Assembly (NCBI RefSeq): GCF_020410765.1
Contig: NZ_CP084541.1
Location: forward strand, 5,443,501 to 5,507,500
DNA length: 64,000 nucleotides
From: Streptomyces marincola
Lineage (GTDB): Bacteria > Actinomycetota > Actinomycetes > Streptomycetales > Streptomycetaceae
Direction of reading: 5' to 3'
In this document: piece after piece, positions 48,779-58,705 of the stretch
Layout of the letters: the number at the start of each line of letters is the position of its first letter
Numbering within the stretch: the stretch's first letter is position 1
The notes under the pieces: generated by a model
Database searches by the model: none
What the model was told of the DNA's origin: nothing
Seen by the model: only the letters and a program-made list of their open reading frames with translations
Made by a program: the position numbers and the translations under genes

Positions 48779-51700
48779 CTACTCCTCGGGGAGCCAGCCC
48801 AGTTGCACCAGAGGGCGACCGCGGCGGCGCGAGGCGAACTGGGCCCGACCGGGCGGCAGGACACGGGCCCGCACCGAGGGGAAGATCTCCCCCTCCTTCG
48901 GATCCCCGGACAGGATCAGCCCCTGCCCGCCCAACTCCCGCAGCCGTTGCACGAACGGCTCGAACATGGCGCGGGAGATACCGGCCGTGCCGCGCGCGAT
49001 CACGAAGTTGACGCCGACATCCCTGGCGTAGGGCAGGTGCTCGGCCAGGTGGCTGAGCGGGTTCCTGGTGCTGCTCGCGACCAGGTCGTAGTCGTCGACC
49101 AGGACGAAGAGCCGCGGGCCCTTCCACCACTTGCGCGAGCGCAGCTCCTCGACGCTGATGTCCTCCGTCGGCGCCCGCTTCTCGAAGATCTTGTTCAGGG
49201 AGACGACATCCTGAGTCAGCCGGGCCTCTGTCGTCGAGTAGCTGGCGATGTACTCCTGCGGAGCCGCGGCCATCAGGGCCCGCCGGTAGTCCGTGACGAT
49301 GAAACGCACGTCCTCGGGCGAGTAGCGCTCCGTCAGCTTCCGCATGATGAGGCGCAACGCCGCCGACTTGCCCGACTCGCTCTCGCCGATGATCAACAGG
49401 AACGGATCGCGTTCGAAATCGATGAACACCGGCTCCAGATCGGTCTCGCCGACGCCGATCGCGATGCCGGACTCGGGACGTTCGAAGCCCTTGGGCAGCT
49501 CGCTCGCGGACAGCCGCTCGGGCAGCATGCGCACGGCCGGCGCCCGTGCCCCGCTCCAGGCGGCCCGGACGGCTTCGACGAGGGCGGCCGTGCCCTCCGC
49601 GAGGTCCTCGGCGCGAGCCGCGCCGTCGGCCCGGGGGAGCGCCGCCATCCAGTGCATCTTGTCGGGGGTCTGCCCCCGCCCCGGCATGCCCGTCGGCACG
49701 GCCGCGGCCACCTTGCGGTCGAAGTCCGAGTCGAGGGTGTCACCCAGGCGCAGCTCGACGCGGTTGGTCAGCTGGTCCTTGAGGGCCGGACGGATCTCCA
49801 TGTAGCGGGACGCCGTCACGACCAGGTGGATGCCGTAGCCGAGGCCGCGGGAGGCGATGTCCGTGATGACCGGCTCCAGCGTCATGTCGTAGTCCTGCTT
49901 GAACGACGCCCATCCGTCGATCAGGAGGAAGACGTCACCCCACGCCTCGTGCGGCAACTGCCCCGCCGCGCGCATGCGCCGGTAGGTGCCGATGGAGTCG
50001 ATGCCCTGCCGGCGGAACAGCTCCTCGCGCCTCGCCATCACGCCGGCGACCTCCGAGACCGCCCGCCGCACCCGGTCCGGGTCCAGCCGGGACGCGACAC
50101 CGCCGACATGCGGCAGGTCCGTGACGGAAGCGAGCCCGCCGCCACCGAAGTCCAGCCCGTAGAACTGCACCTCCTCCGGTGTGTGCGTCACGGCGAACGC
50201 CGTGACGAGGGTGCGGAGCAGCGTCGACTTGCCCGACTGGGGGCCGCCGACGATCAGCATGTGCCCACCGGCCCCGGAGAAGTCCCGGACGAACGGCTCC
50301 CGCCGCTGCTCGAACGGCTTGTCCACCACACCGAGCGGAACGCTGAGGCCACCGGATTCGCCACTCGCCCGCAGGCCCAGGCCGTCGACGACGCGCAGCT
50401 CGGGGAACAGCGCGTCCAAAGGCACCGCCGAGTCCAGCGGTGGCAGCCACACTTGGTGGGCGGCCGGCCCCTGCCCCTCGACCCTGCGGACGATGACGTC
50501 GAGCACCGACTCGGCCAGCGGGTCGTCGGCCGCCGTTCCGCCGTCGTCCGGTCGGCGCGGGTCGGCGGTCGGCTCGGCGTACCGCACCTCCACCGGCGCG
50601 GCGGTGAAGAGCACCGGCCGGCGGTGCACGGGACGCGGCCCCGAGGACGCCGACCGTTCCGAGGGCTTCCGGTACGGGCCGGACACGTAGGCGGCCTTGA
50701 ACCGCGTCATCTGGTCGGTACCCGACTTGAGCAGACCCGAGCCGGGCACCTGCGGCAGGTGGTACGCGTCCGGCACACCGATCGCGGTCCTGGACTCGGC
50801 GGCGGAGAAGGTGCGCAGCCCGATCCGGTAGGAGAGGTAGGTGTCCAGCCCCTTGAGGCGGCCTTCCTCAAGTCGCTGCGAGGCCAGCAGCAGATGCACG
50901 CCCAGGGACCGTCCGATGCGGCCGATCTGGATGAACATGTCGATGAAATCCGGCTTCGCGGTCAGCAGCTCGCTGAACTCGTCGATGACGAGCACGAGCG
51001 AGGGCAGCGGTTCGAGCGGCGCGCCCGCCGCGCGTGCCCGCTCGTAGTCGTGCAGGTTGGCGTAGTTGCCCGCGTTCCGCAGCAGCTCCTGCCGGCGCTG
51101 CAACTCGCCGCGGATGGAGTCGCCCATGCGGTCGACCAGGGTCAGGTCGTCCGCCAGGTTCGTGATCACGGCCGACACGTGCGGAAGCGCGGCCATGCCC
51201 GTGAACGTGGCGCCGCCCTTGAAGTCGGCCAGCACGAAGTTCAGCGTCTCCGACGTGTGGGTGACCGCGAGACCGAGCACCAGGGTGCGCAGCAGCTCCG
51301 ACTTGCCGGAACCGGTCGCCCCCACGCACAGACCGTGCGGACCCATGCCCTCCTGCGCCGCCTCCTTGAGGTCCAGCATCACCGGCTGGCCCTCCTCGTC
51401 GACGCCGATCGGCACCCGCAGCCGCTCGCCGGCCGACCGCGGTCGCCAGGTCCTGGCGACATCGACGGAAGCCGGGTCCCCGAGGCCGAGCAGCTCCGCG
51501 AAGTCCAGCTCGGCCAGCAGCGGCTCCTCCTCGTCCGCCGCCGTGCTCAGCCGCAGCGGCGCCAGCTGCCGGGCCAGCGCCTCGGCCGCCTCGGGCGACA
51601 GCACGTCCGGCTCGCCCTCGAACACCGCGCCGTCCTGCGCCTGGAGCCTGAGCAGCCCCGGGGCGCACTCGACCGACAGGCCGCCCCGGCCCGCGTCCCG

Positions 51701-52738
51701 GTCCCCGGGCAGCACCTCGACGATCGTCACGCCCTGGAGCCCTTCGGCGGCGGCGAACGCCGAGTGGGGCGGCACCCGTTCGCCGTCCACCACCAGGAGC
51801 ACGTGCGGCTGGTCCAGCACCGGCTTGCCGCCCGGTGAGAACCTGCCCCGCCCTTCGAGCCGGCCGGCCACGTCCCGTTCGACCGCGGACACGCTGCCGC
51901 CGAACAGCCGGCGGGTGCCGGCCCCGTCCAGCGCGGGCAACTGCGCGTGGGGCAGCCACTTCGTCCACTCCCAGTGCCCCGCCGCATCCGCCGAGGCCGC
52001 CACGGCGAGCGTCACGTCCTCGGGCGAGTGCAGCGCGGTCAGCGAACCGACCAGCGCGCGCGCCACCCCGCGTGCGGTTGCCGCGTCGCCCTTGACCACC
52101 AAGCGGTAGAAGCTGCGCAGCGACACCGCCATCGGCAGGCCCTGCACCGTGCTGTGCGTGTCGAGGAACCGCCGCATGGCCCCCGCCGTGAGCGGTTCGA
52201 GCTCCTCGACCGGCGCGGTCTGCGGGGCCACGAGCGGCGTCGCGAGCTGGTGCTCGCCGAGCCCGAGGCGCACCTGGCCGAAGTCGGCCTCGCCCGGCCG
52301 CCGCTCCCACACCCGGCTGCCCTCGGCGACCAGCGCCCACAGCTGCTCGGGCGCGGGGTGCAGGTAGTGCTGGGCGTCCCGCTGGCGCCGCGCCGTCTCG
52401 CGGACCGCGCGCCGCGTGCGCGACAGGTACTTCAGGTAGTCCCGGCGCAGCTGCGCCATCTGGCCTTGCGTGCCGCGGCGGAACCGCACGATCATGGCCA
52501 CGACCATGCCCACCGTGGACACCAGCATCAGCATGCCCATGATGCGCATGAAGGGGTGGGCGTTCGGCATGAAGAAGAAGACCACGGACGATCCCATGCC
52601 GAGCATCGGCACGATCTGCATCAGCACGCCCTCCTGCTGCCCCTGCGGCAGCTCGGGCGGTGGCAGCAGCTCGACCGCGGTCCCTGGGGCCTGCTCTGGC
52701 AGGGCGCGCGGCGGACGTTTGACGACGATCTGGCCCAT
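48779..52738 (-). CDS. eccC: Type VII secretion ATPase EccC (fused EccCa-EccCb)
   Basis: A 1319-aa FtsK/SpoIIIE-type motor of the ESX system. Two membrane helices lie in residues ~37-58 and 63-86; three ATPase domains follow with P-loops at about Lys478 (GATGSGKSELL), Lys837 (GGPQSGKSTLL) and Lys1124 (GESESGKSAAL). The first is the most canonical and has LVIDEFSELL as Walker B; the later ones are degenerate, as in other EccCs, where they bind substrate tags. Both halves are in one gene, unlike some mycobacterial ESX loci. ATG at 52738 follows a GGGGGG run. Minus strand, convergent with the mycosin cassettes. Confidence 0.94.
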   Translation of the reverse strand: MGQIVVKRPPRALPEQAPGTAVELLPPPELPQGQQEGVLMQIVPMLGMGSSVVFFFMPNAHPFMRIMGMLMLVSTVGMVVAMIVRFRRGTQGQMAQLRRDYLKYLSRTRRAVRETARRQRDAQHYLHPAPEQLWALVAEGSRVWERRPGEADFGQVRLGLGEHQLATPLVAPQTAPVEELEPLTAGAMRRFLDTHSTVQGLPMAVSLRSFYRLVVKGDAATARGVARALVGSLTALHSPEDVTLAVAASADAAGHWEWTKWLPHAQLPALDGAGTRRLFGGSVSAVERDVAGRLEGRGRFSPGGKPVLDQPHVLLVVDGERVPPHSAFAAAEGLQGVTIVEVLPGDRDAGRGGLSVECAPGLLRLQAQDGAVFEGEPDVLSPEAAEALARQLAPLRLSTAADEEEPLLAELDFAELLGLGDPASVDVARTWRPRSAGERLRVPIGVDEEGQPVMLDLKEAAQEGMGPHGLCVGATGSGKSELLRTLVLGLAVTHTSETLNFVLADFKGGATFTGMAALPHVSAVITNLADDLTLVDRMGDSIRGELQRRQELLRNAGNYANLHDYERARAAGAPLEPLPSLVLVIDEFSELLTAKPDFIDMFIQIGRIGRSLGVHLLLASQRLEEGRLKGLDTYLSYRIGLRTFSAAESRTAIGVPDAYHLPQVPGSGLLKSGTDQMTRFKAAYVSGPYRKPSERSASSGPRPVHRRPVLFTAAPVEVRYAEPTADPRRPDDGGTAADDPLAESVLDVIVRRVEGQGPAAHQVWLPPLDSAVPLDALFPELRVVDGLGLRASGESGGLSVPLGVVDKPFEQRREPFVRDFSGAGGHMLIVGGPQSGKSTLLRTLVTAFAVTHTPEEVQFYGLDFGGGGLASVTDLPHVGGVASRLDPDRVRRAVSEVAGVMARREELFRRQGIDSIGTYRRMRAAGQLPHEAWGDVFLLIDGWASFKQDYDMTLEPVITDIASRGLGYGIHLVVTASRYMEIRPALKDQLTNRVELRLGDTLDSDFDRKVAAAVPTGMPGRGQTPDKMHWMAALPRADGAARAEDLAEGTAALVEAVRAAWSGARAPAVRMLPERLSASELPKGFERPESGIAIGVGETDLEPVFIDFERDPFLLIIGESESGKSAALRLIMRKLTERYSPEDVRFIVTDYRRALMAAAPQEYIASYSTTEARLTQDVVSLNKIFEKRAPTEDISVEELRSRKWWKGPRLFVLVDDYDLVASSTRNPLSHLAEHLPYARDVGVNFVIARGTAGISRAMFEPFVQRLRELGGQGLILSGDPKEGEIFPSVRARVLPPGRAQFASRRRGRPLVQLGWLPEE

Positions 52739-52870
52739 CGGAATACCCCCCGGAAAAGCCGCGCGCCACTGACCGGTGACGCGCTGTGCCGATCCTAGTG
52801 GGCGCCTCCGACACCACGCCGGGTAGGGTGGCCGCCGCAGTCCGTGCACATTGGGGAGGGGAGCAACACC
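52739..52870. promoter_or_regulatory. Divergent eccC / eccD promoter region
   Basis: Two -10-like boxes of the same type face away from each other: TAGGAT on the minus strand (52797-52792, 54 bases before eccC) and TAGGGT on the plus strand (52824-52829, 42 bases before eccD). The same box type precedes the esx genes, so the locus may use one sigma factor. Confidence 0.5.
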
Positions 52871-54313
52871 GTGAGCACGACCGCGAACGTCGGCTTCTGC
52901 CGCGTCACCATCGCCGCGCCCGACAGCCGCATCGACATGGCCCTGCCGGAGGACTTCCCGCTCGCCGAGTTGTTCCCGGAGATCCTGCGCCTGACGGGCG
53001 CGACGCCTGAGCCCGGTGCCCCCGTGGGGTACCACCTGGTGCGCCCGGACGGCACGGTGCTCGACGGCGCCGGAACCCTGGCGGGACAACGGGTGCTCGA
53101 CGGCGAGGTGCTGGCCCTGCGCCCCTTCGCCGACTCCCTGCCGCCGCCCGTGCACGACGACGTCACCGACGCGGTGGCCGACGCCGTCGCGGGGGACCGC
53201 AGGCTGTGGCAGGACCGCATGCTGCGCCTGGCGGGCCTGACCGCCGCCGGCTGCCTCGGCGCGCTGGTGGCCCTGGTGCTGTGGTACGGGGAACCGCGGC
53301 GGCACGAGATGCACGGCCTGCCCGGGGTGATCGCCGGGGTGGTGGCCGTGCTCCTGGTGGCCTTCGCCGTCGTGCGGGCCCGCGTCTACGACGACCGGGC
53401 CGCCGCCGTCGCGTTCGGCCTCGCGGCCCTGCCGAACGCCCTGGTCGCGGGCACCGGCGCGCTGCCGCTCGACGACGGGCACGGCGTGGGCCGCCTCGAA
53501 CTGCTGCTCGGCTGCGTGGCCGCGGTCCTGGTCTCCGTGCTGCTGGTCGCCGCGATGCCGGAAGCCGCGGCGTGGTTCACCGCGAGCGCGTTCGCCGCGA
53601 CGCTCGGCGCGCTCGCGACGTTCGTCGCCATCCTCACCGGGGCGCACCCGGTCGACACCGCCGCCGTGTGCGCGCCCGTCGCCCTCGGCGCCCTGGGCTT
53701 CCTGCCCGCCCTGTCCGCGAGCCTGGTGCGCCTGCCCATCGGGTACACCGCGCCGCAGCCGGGCTACGACGCGGCCGACCCGGAGCAGGCCAGGACGCAG
53801 AGCCCGCCGGTGGACACCGAACGCGTCGCCGCCCAGGCCCGCCGCGGCCACCAGCTGCTGCTCGGGCTCACCGGCGGCTGCGCCGTCCTCGCGACCGTCT
53901 CCGCGGGCGTGCTCGGCTTCTCCGAGGACGGCTGGGGCAGGCTCCTCGCGCTGGCCACCGCCGTCGCGCTGCTCACCCGGGCCCGGCTGTTCCGTTACGC
54001 GGTGCAGGTCTCCGTGCTGCTGACGGCCGGCCTGGTGTCCCTGGTGCTGCTGGTCGTCGGCTTCGCCTCGGACGCGGCCCCGACGGCCGACGGCGGCTCA
54101 CCGGACCTGCGAACGGTCTGGCTCGCCGCCGCTCTCACGGCCGCCGCGGCCGTCCTGGCCGGCATCGCCCTGGTCGTGCCGCGCGCCGGTCTCACCCCGT
54201 TCTGGGGCCGGGTGCTCGATCTCACCGAGGGCGCCGTATTGTTGTCCCTCATACCGCTGTGCCTCGCGGTGCTCGACGCGTACAGCAGGGCCAGGGGGCT
54301 GACCAGCGGGTGA
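52871..54313 (+). CDS. eccD: Type VII secretion integral membrane protein EccD
   Basis: A 480-aa membrane protein. The first ~95 residues form the ubiquitin-like domain of EccD (CRVTIAAPDSRIDMALPEDFPLAELFPEIL, in part). From about residue 115 there are eleven predicted helices (LAGLTAAGCLGALVALVLW, VIAGVVAVLLVAFAVV ... VLLSLIPLCLAVLDAY). EccD forms the largest part of the ESX membrane pore. GTG at 52871 has a GGGAGGGGAG run before it. It is the last ESX gene; rpsO follows after 184 bases. Confidence 0.9.
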   Translation: MSTTANVGFCRVTIAAPDSRIDMALPEDFPLAELFPEILRLTGATPEPGAPVGYHLVRPDGTVLDGAGTLAGQRVLDGEVLALRPFADSLPPPVHDDVTDAVADAVAGDRRLWQDRMLRLAGLTAAGCLGALVALVLWYGEPRRHEMHGLPGVIAGVVAVLLVAFAVVRARVYDDRAAAVAFGLAALPNALVAGTGALPLDDGHGVGRLELLLGCVAAVLVSVLLVAAMPEAAAWFTASAFAATLGALATFVAILTGAHPVDTAAVCAPVALGALGFLPALSASLVRLPIGYTAPQPGYDAADPEQARTQSPPVDTERVAAQARRGHQLLLGLTGGCAVLATVSAGVLGFSEDGWGRLLALATAVALLTRARLFRYAVQVSVLLTAGLVSLVLLVVGFASDAAPTADGGSPDLRTVWLAAALTAAAAVLAGIALVVPRAGLTPFWGRVLDLTEGAVLLSLIPLCLAVLDAYSRARGLTSG

Positions 54314-54348
54314 TGACACCCGGATGTGCTCTGTCGGCCATCCTGCGG

Positions 54349-54354
54349 TAGCCT
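54349..54354 (+). promoter_or_regulatory. Likely -10 of rpsO
   Basis: TAGCCT about 144 bases before the rpsO start. The long leader in between (54360-54497) is the usual place for S15 autoregulation, but no specific fold was identified. Confidence 0.4.
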
Positions 54355-54497
54355 GCTTACCGGCCGTTTGCGTACGCGCCCCCGGAGTCTTCTGGAGGAA
54401 GCGCTCAGCGAGCCCCGCCTCCCGAGTTCAGGAAGCTCCCCTGCGGATCGGCCCAGGGGCACTCGGTGGCCACGCCGGACATCATCAAGGAGTACGT

Positions 54498-54788
54498 GTG
54501 TCGTCGCTCGACGCCGCAACGAAGCAGAAGATCATCGCCGAGTTCGCCACGAAGGAAGGCGACACCGGCTCCCCCGAGGTTCAGGTCGCGCTGCTCTCGC
54601 GCCGCATCTCGGACCTGACCGAGCACCTGAAGACCCACAAGCACGACCACCACTCCCGCCGGGGTCTGCTGCTGCTGGTCGGCCAGCGCCGCCGGCTGCT
54701 CCAGTACCTGGCGCGCAACGACATCCAGCGCTTCAGGACCCTGGTGGAACGCCTCGGCATCCGCCGCGGCGCGGCGGGCGCCAGGTAA
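54498..54788 (+). CDS. rpsO: 30S ribosomal protein S15
   Basis: A 96-aa ribosomal protein that binds 16S rRNA: EFATKEGDTGSPEVQVALL, HLKTHKHDHHSRRGLLLLVGQ (split) and RRRLLQYLARNDIQRFRTLVERLGI. GTG at 54498 has AAGGAG six bases before it; longer upstream frames are not supported. pnp lies downstream, the universal arrangement. Confidence 0.95.
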   Translation: MSSLDAATKQKIIAEFATKEGDTGSPEVQVALLSRRISDLTEHLKTHKHDHHSRRGLLLLVGQRRRLLQYLARNDIQRFRTLVERLGIRRGAAGAR

Positions 54789-54799
54789 GACGCCCCCAA

Positions 54800-54829
54800 G
54801 GGAGCGGCCACCCGCCGGGTGCCGCTCCC
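54800..54829 (+). terminator. Terminator/attenuator between rpsO and pnp
   Basis: GGGAGCGGC plus ACCC pair with GGGT plus GCCGCTCCC around a GCC loop, with one bulged C, eleven bases after rpsO. It is followed by TTCGG; partial termination would set the rpsO to pnp ratio. Confidence 0.7.
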
Positions 54830-54885
54830 TTCGGCGTATCCGGTCCGTCGTGGATCGGTACCGCGCCGGGGACCGGCCGCCTTTG

Positions 54886-54891
54886 TAGGCT
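54886..54891 (+). promoter_or_regulatory. Likely -10 of the pnp promoter
   Basis: TAGGCT 185 bases before pnp. The leader that follows (54898-55075) contains several short GC inverted repeats, suited to the known autoregulation of pnp through its 5' leader, though I cannot define an RNase III site. Confidence 0.45.
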
Positions 54892-55075
54892 GGTTCCAAC
54901 GACAAGAAGAGAGACGCATGCACGAGGAGGAGTGCCTTCTCACCGACGCCGGTCCTCGGTAGTGGCTTCCGGGCTGCTGTCCCGGGAGCTTCGATCGATG
55001 GCCGGCCCGTCCGGAGGTGCTCCACCTCGCGGTCCCGCCCTCGGGGCGGGGCGCAGAAGAAGGAGACTTTCCAAG

Positions 55076-57316
55076 GTGGAGAACGAAACCCACTACGCCG
55101 AGGCCGTCATCGACAACGGCAGCTTCGGCACCCGCACCATCCGGTTCGAGACCGGCCGGCTGGCCAGGCAGGCCGCCGGGTCCGCGGTGGCCTACCTGGA
55201 CGACGACACCATGGTGCTGTCGGCGACCACCGCGTCCAAGAACCCCAAGGACCAGCTGGACTTCTTCCCGCTCACCGTGGACGTCGAGGAGCGGATGTAC
55301 GCGGCCGGGAAGATCCCCGGTTCCTTCTTCCGCCGTGAGGGACGCCCGTCCGAGGACGCGATCCTCACCTGCCGCCTGATCGACCGCCCGCTCCGGCCCT
55401 CGTTCAGGAAGGGTCTGCGCAACGAGATCCAGATCGTCGAGACGATCATGGCGCTCAACCCCGAGCACCTCTACGACGTGGTCGCCATCAACGCGGCCTC
55501 CTGCTCCACGCAGCTCGCCGGCCTGCCGTTCTCCGGCCCCATCGGCGGCACCCGCGTGGCCCTCATCCGCGGCCAGTGGGTCGCCTTCCCCACGCACTCC
55601 GAGCTGGAGGAGGCCGTCTTCGACATGGTCGTGGCCGGCCGCGTGCTGCCGGACGGCGACGTGGCGATCATGATGGTCGAGGCCGAGGCGACCGAGAAGA
55701 CCATCGAGCTGGTCAAGGGCGGTGCGCAGGCGCCGACCGAGGAGGTCGTGGCGGCCGGTCTCGACGCCGCGAAGCCGTTCATCAAGGTCCTGTGCCGCGC
55801 GCAGTCCGACCTCGCGGCCAAGGCGGCCAAGCCGACCGGCGAGTTCCCCGTCTTCCTCGACTACCAGGACGACGTGTACGAGGCCCTGAGCGCGGCGGTG
55901 CGCGACGAGCTGGCCCAGGCGCTGACCATCGCGGGCAAGCAGGACCGCGAGGCCGAGCTCGACCGGGTCAAGACCGTGGCGGCCGAGAAGCTGCTGCCCC
56001 AGTTCGAGGGGCGCGAGAAGGAGATCTCCGCGGCCTACAGGTCGCTGACCAAGGCGCTGGTCCGCGAGCGCGTCATCCGCGACAAGGTCCGCATCGACGG
56101 CCGGGGCGTGACCGACATCCGCACGCTGGCCGCCGAGGTCGAGGCCATCCCGCGGGTCCACGGCTCGGCGCTGTTCGAGCGCGGCGAGACCCAGATCCTC
56201 GGCGTCACCACGCTGAACATGCTCCGCATGGAGCAGCAGCTCGACACCCTGTCGCCGGTGACGCGCAAGCGCTACATGCACAACTACAACTTCCCGCCCT
56301 ACTCCACCGGTGAGACCGGCCGCGTCGGTTCCCCGAAGCGCCGCGAGATCGGCCACGGCGCGCTCGCCGAGCGGGCCCTGGTGCCGGTGCTGCCGACGCG
56401 CGAGGAGTTCCCCTACGCGATCCGGCAGGTCTCCGAGGCGCTGGGCTCCAACGGCTCCACGTCGATGGGCTCCGTGTGCGCCTCGACGATGTCGCTGCTG
56501 AACGCGGGCGTGCCGCTGAAGGCCTCGGTCGCGGGCATCGCGATGGGGCTGATCTCCCAGGAGGTCGAGGGCGAGACCCACTACGTCACCCTCACCGACA
56601 TCCTCGGGGCCGAGGACGCCTACGGCGACATGGACTTCAAGGTCGCGGGCACCCGGCAGTTCGTCACCGCGCTCCAGCTCGACACCAAGCTCGACGGCAT
56701 CCCGGCCTCCGTGCTGGCCGCCGCGCTGAAGCAGGCCAGGGACGCGCGGCTGCACATCCTCGACGTGATGAGCGAGGCCATCGACGTTCCCGACGAGATG
56801 TCGCCGAACGCGCCGCGCATCATCACCGTCAAGATCCCGGTGGACAAGATCGGCGAGGTCATCGGCCCGAAGGGCAAGATGATCAACCAGATCCAGGAGG
56901 ACACCGGCGCCGACATCACGATCGAGGACGACGGCACCATCTACATCGGTGCCGCGGACGGCCCGGCGGCCGAGGCCGCCCGCGCCACGATCAACGGCAT
57001 CGCCAACCCGACGATGCCCGAGGTCGGTGAGCGGTACCTGGGTACGGTGGTCAAGACCACGACGTTCGGTGCGTTCGTCTCCCTGCTGCCCGGCAAGGAC
57101 GGCCTGCTGCACATCTCCCAGATCCGCAAGCTGGCCGGCGGCAAGCGCGTGGAGAACGTCGACGACGTGCTCGGCGTGGGCCAGAAGGTGCAGGTCGAGA
57201 TCGCCGAGATCGACCAGCGCGGCAAGCTGTCCCTGGTGCCGGTCCTCGACGAGGACGCGGGCGAGGACGCCTCGGGCAGCGCCGACGAGGCCGGGAAGGA
57301 CGCGGCCGACCAGTGA
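55076..57316 (+). CDS. pnp: Polynucleotide phosphorylase (guanosine pentaphosphate synthetase/PNPase)
   Basis: A 746-aa 3'-5' exoribonuclease and polyadenylating enzyme: two RNase PH domains (FETGRLARQAAGSAVAYLDDDTMVL start; GSNGSTSMGSVCASTMSLLN in the active site of the second), a KH domain (EVIGPKGKMINQIQEDTGADI) and an S1 domain (YLGTVVKTTTFGAFVSLLPG) with an acidic tail. In Streptomyces the protein was historically called GpsI. GTG at 55076 has AAGGAG about 11 bases upstream; upstream frames are not conserved. The stop overlaps the M16 gene start (GTGA). Confidence 0.96.
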   Translation: MENETHYAEAVIDNGSFGTRTIRFETGRLARQAAGSAVAYLDDDTMVLSATTASKNPKDQLDFFPLTVDVEERMYAAGKIPGSFFRREGRPSEDAILTCRLIDRPLRPSFRKGLRNEIQIVETIMALNPEHLYDVVAINAASCSTQLAGLPFSGPIGGTRVALIRGQWVAFPTHSELEEAVFDMVVAGRVLPDGDVAIMMVEAEATEKTIELVKGGAQAPTEEVVAAGLDAAKPFIKVLCRAQSDLAAKAAKPTGEFPVFLDYQDDVYEALSAAVRDELAQALTIAGKQDREAELDRVKTVAAEKLLPQFEGREKEISAAYRSLTKALVRERVIRDKVRIDGRGVTDIRTLAAEVEAIPRVHGSALFERGETQILGVTTLNMLRMEQQLDTLSPVTRKRYMHNYNFPPYSTGETGRVGSPKRREIGHGALAERALVPVLPTREEFPYAIRQVSEALGSNGSTSMGSVCASTMSLLNAGVPLKASVAGIAMGLISQEVEGETHYVTLTDILGAEDAYGDMDFKVAGTRQFVTALQLDTKLDGIPASVLAAALKQARDARLHILDVMSEAIDVPDEMSPNAPRIITVKIPVDKIGEVIGPKGKMINQIQEDTGADITIEDDGTIYIGAADGPAAEAARATINGIANPTMPEVGERYLGTVVKTTTFGAFVSLLPGKDGLLHISQIRKLAGGKRVENVDDVLGVGQKVQVEIAEIDQRGKLSLVPVLDEDAGEDASGSADEAGKDAADQ

Positions 57317-58683
57317 GGCCCACCCCCCGTTCCACGACGGCCCGCCCCACCGCTCCGGTGGGGCGGGCCGTGCCCCGTCCGCGGCCCGCGGAGGCGGCGC
57401 CCGGGACCGTGCGCACGACGGTGCTCCCCAGCGGTCTCCGGGTCGTCACCGAGGCCGTGCCCTCGGTCCGCTCGGTGACGTTCGGCATCTGGGCGGCCGT
57501 CGGCTCGCGCGACGAGACCCCGGCGCTCAACGGGGCGACGCACTACCTGGAACACCTGCTGTTCAAGGGCACCGAGCGGCGCACCGCGCTGGACATCTCG
57601 GCGGCCGTCGACGCGGTCGGCGGTGAGATGAACGCCTTCACGACGAAGGAGTTCACGTGCTACTACGCCCGGGTGCTCGACGCGGACCTGCCGCTGGCCG
57701 TCGATGTCGTCTGCGACATGCTGACGAGTTCGGTGATCGCGCCGGAGGAGGTCGAGGCCGAGCGCGACGTCATCCTCGAAGAGATCGCCATGACCGAGGA
57801 CGATCCCGGCGACGGCGTGCACGACCTGTTCGCCCACACCCTGCTCGGTGACAGCCCGCTCGGCCGTCCCGTGCTCGGCACCGTCGACACGGTCAACGGG
57901 CTCACGCGCGACCGTATCGCGCGGTTCTACCGGCGCCACTACGAGCCCTCGCGCCTGGTCGTCGCCGCCGCGGGCAACCTCGACCACGCGGCCGTGGTCG
58001 ACCAGGTCCGCGCGGCGTTCGAGCGGGGCGGTGCGCTGAACGGAACGGCCGACCCCGCGCCGCACCGCACCGGCAGCAGGACCCTCAGGACGGCGGGCCG
58101 GGTCGAGGTGCAGGAACGTCCCACCGAGCAGGCGCACCTCGTGCTCGGCATGCCGGGCGTCTCGCGGCACGACGAGCGCCGCTGGGCGCTCGGCGTGCTG
58201 TCGGCCGCGCTGGGCGGCGGGATGAGCTCCCGCCTCTTCCAGGAGGTGCGCGAGAAGCGCGGACTGGCCTACAGCATCTACACCCACACCTCCGGCTACG
58301 CCGACTGCGGCATCTTCGGCGTCTACGCCGGCTGCCGCCCCGACCGGCTGAACGACGTGCTGGCGATCTGCCGGGAGCAGCTCTCCGACGTCGCGCGGAA
58401 CGGGCTGGGGGACGAGGAGACGCGGCGCGCCATCGGGCAGCTCGCCGGGTCGACGGTGCTCGGTCTTGAGGACACCGGCTCGCTCATGCACCGGCTGGGC
58501 AAGAGCGAGGTGTGCTGGGGCCGGCAGCTCTCGGTGGACGAGATGCTGGAACGCATCGCGGCCGTGACGCCGGACGACGTCCGGCAGGTCGCGCGCGAGG
58601 TGCTGGGCCGGCGGCCCTCGCTGTCCGTCATCGGCCCGCTGGACGACCGGCAGGCCGCGCGCCTGCCGGACGCGGTGGCCTGA
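57313..58683 (+). CDS. M16 family zinc peptidase
   Basis: A 456-aa processing-peptidase-like metalloprotease. The inverted zinc motif HxxEH is at residues 77-81 (THYLEHLLFKGT), with the third ligand Glu about 75 residues later (AERDVILEEIAM); the partner domain has the GGGMSSRLFQEVREKRGLAYS turn. The two halves together form the M16B clamshell. GTG at 57313 overlaps the pnp stop by four bases, so it is translated with pnp. Substrate unknown; the pair is adjacent in nearly all Streptomyces. Confidence 0.93.
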   Translation: MRPTPRSTTARPTAPVGRAVPRPRPAEAAPGTVRTTVLPSGLRVVTEAVPSVRSVTFGIWAAVGSRDETPALNGATHYLEHLLFKGTERRTALDISAAVDAVGGEMNAFTTKEFTCYYARVLDADLPLAVDVVCDMLTSSVIAPEEVEAERDVILEEIAMTEDDPGDGVHDLFAHTLLGDSPLGRPVLGTVDTVNGLTRDRIARFYRRHYEPSRLVVAAAGNLDHAAVVDQVRAAFERGGALNGTADPAPHRTGSRTLRTAGRVEVQERPTEQAHLVLGMPGVSRHDERRWALGVLSAALGGGMSSRLFQEVREKRGLAYSIYTHTSGYADCGIFGVYAGCRPDRLNDVLAICREQLSDVARNGLGDEETRRAIGQLAGSTVLGLEDTGSLMHRLGKSEVCWGRQLSVDEMLERIAAVTPDDVRQVAREVLGRRPSLSVIGPLDDRQAARLPDAVA

Positions 58684-58705
58684 GCACAACCCAGGAGCGA
58701 ACAGG

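Noticed and set aside
54581..57112. 843-codon minus-strand frame opposite pnp
   Set aside because: Shadow of pnp, rich in Arg/Gly/His with no domain.
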